Assembly (NCBI RefSeq): GCF_000165425.1
Contig: NW_001799510.1
Span: forward strand, 343,459-407,458
Length of the DNA stretch: 64,000 nt
Reading direction: 5' to 3'
From: Paramecium tetraurelia
Lineage: Eukaryota > Ciliophora > Oligohymenophorea > Peniculida > Parameciidae
The notes below the pieces were generated by a model that worked only from the letters and a program-made list of their open reading frames with translations, ran no database searches and was not told where the DNA came from. The translations under genes and the position numbers were made by a program. This document shows positions 62,901-64,000 of this stretch, in pieces; within the stretch, counting starts at the first letter, position 1; each line of letters opens with the position of its first letter.

Positions 62901-64000
62901 AAAGTGTTATATCCACCATAATATTTTTTCAATTCTCCTTAGTCAATTGCATTTTCAGGGAATTTAGTAATAGGCCCTGTAATTTTTAGAAATAGATGTC
63001 TAGCCCAAATGATCTTACCAGCCTCAGGTGGTATATTTCTAACAATAGGAGGACTTGATTTCTGATCAGTGAATATACGTTATATCTTGTCTAATTCTGT
63101 TGCATAGTTGTGCAATATTGTATTATATTTAGATACCAATGAATTTTTCAATTGATCTCTCTTGATTGTTTATTCAAATTTCTTCAATAATTTAAGTGAA
63201 TATTCAATAGTTCTCAATCTATTGAAATTATTATCAATGAATGATTGTAATTACATATCCAAATGGGAGATTTCAACATTGAATTCAACCCAATCTCTAT
63301 CAAATTTATTACTGTTTGTGTCTAACAAATCATGATTTTTGGCTTTGAAATCCTTAATGATTTAATTAAATTTAGCAGTCAATTATTCCATACCTTCTAG
63401 GTTATGTTTAGCCAAAGCCTAGAATTATTAGATATTTTAGAATATGTCAATTAATTTAACCAATCTTCTTACAAAAGTATCAAATTTACCAAATATCTGA
63501 GTTTCTGGGAAATCGAATGTTTTACCTTTGGGCATATCAGCCACTTTCTCCTTAGTTTCTTTATAACTATCCTTGTATTCTCTATTGAGTTGTATGCATT
63601 GTCTAAGAACTTCATTTAATTCAGATGGATCTCTATTCCAAATTTCTTAATTCTTTCCTCCATTTAATATTCTCTCTTTGCAGTTCTTAATCATTTGATT
63701 AGTAATTTTGACAAACAAGCCAGTCATTTTGTCATTAGTGTTATAAAATCTAGCAATAGTATGAATCATCTTAATAGCATTCATAAGTGCTGGTAATGTG
63801 TCAATAATTTATTGAGGAGTTCCTTTGTACAATGGATCAAGGAACTTTTCCAAAGTTGACAAGTACTTCACATTGTCCTTGGCTTCATTTAACTTATCAG
63901 TCAACAAAAGATCAAGTCTACTATATTCCATGATAAGTTTATTGATGTTCTCTTCTCCTCTATTTGAGGATTTATCATGTTATTTGCTTCTTTGGAGTGT
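50941..64000 (-). CDS. Axonemal outer-arm-type dynein heavy chain (5' partial)
   Basis: About 4,340 residues of a dynein heavy chain; the N-terminus lies beyond the right edge. The N-terminal tail and linker (63.9-60 kb) are followed by AAA1 with Walker [16 protein letters not shown] (about 59203-59226) and [12 protein letters not shown]2 is GPSGSGKTT (about 58342-58369), AAA3 GGSGTAKT (about 57318-57342), AAA4 GVGGSGKQS (about 56193-56220). The coiled-coil stalk with the microtubule-binding tip follows (about 55.4-54.5 kb), then AAA5/6 and the C-terminal domain: [55 protein letters not shown]. The end best fits the DNAH5/8 (gamma, outer arm) class. A 26-nt intron is at 51055-51080. One base too many near 62543-62548 breaks the frame. 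Confidence 0.95.

Noticed and set aside
1-64000. tRNA, rRNA, CRISPR, insertion sequence or prokaryotic operon
   Set aside because: No cloverleaf with proper boxes, no repeat-spacer array and no transposase were seen; TAA/TAG as Gln and mini-introns exclude a prokaryote.

Overview
The window is almost certainly macronuclear DNA of a ciliate of the Paramecium type. The base composition is very AT-rich. TAA and TAG occur constantly inside long conserved reading frames as glutamine, and only TGA closes the genes. Frames are broken by tiny introns of about 20-32 nt, mostly GTA...TAG, and genes are separated by only tens of bases. Translated with TAA/TAG=Q and TGA=stop, and with these mini-introns removed, nearly the whole window resolves into genes. 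All coordinates and exon joins below were worked out by hand from the sequence.

Left part (1-10.8 kb), mostly plus strand: the 3' end of an unknown gene; an unresolved AT-rich stretch with coding-like minus-strand fragments; an R2R3 Myb protein with a puzzling in-frame TGA; an 812-residue alpha-helical protein; a Ser/Thr kinase; and a 1160-residue centriole/basal-body protein of the SAS-4/CPAP type with a 13-residue tandem repeat.

Middle (10.8-37.9 kb): a CAMK-like kinase and a leucine-rich-repeat protein on the minus strand whose ends overlap by an ATGA; an EF-hand protein and an EF-hand/WD40 protein on the plus strand, also overlapping by ATGA; a Q/N/Y-rich protein; then a tightly packed minus-strand series (alpha-MPP-like peptidase, long coiled coil, FCP1/NIF-type phosphatase, second coiled coil). 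After these come an ankyrin protein, two uncharacterised proteins, an AP-3 beta adaptin with a +1 frame jump, an unresolved relic-like stretch carrying a 15-bp perfect palindrome, and a small chromo-like protein.

Right part (38-64 kb): a rhomboid-fold protein that has lost its catalytic histidine; 10 bp further on, a membrane protein resembling a degenerate histidine kinase; a plasma-membrane-type Ca2+-ATPase; a small protein; an N-myristoylation-type helical protein; a BTB-coiled coil-TLDc protein; and about 13 kb of an outer-arm-type axonemal dynein heavy chain running off the right edge.

There is no operon logic, but several products fit ciliary and basal-body biology (SAS-4-like protein, dynein, long coiled coils, EF-hand/WD40) and membrane traffic or calcium handling (AP-3 beta, Ca2+ pump, EF-hands). 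I saw no rRNA, tRNA, CRISPR array, transposon or viral gene.
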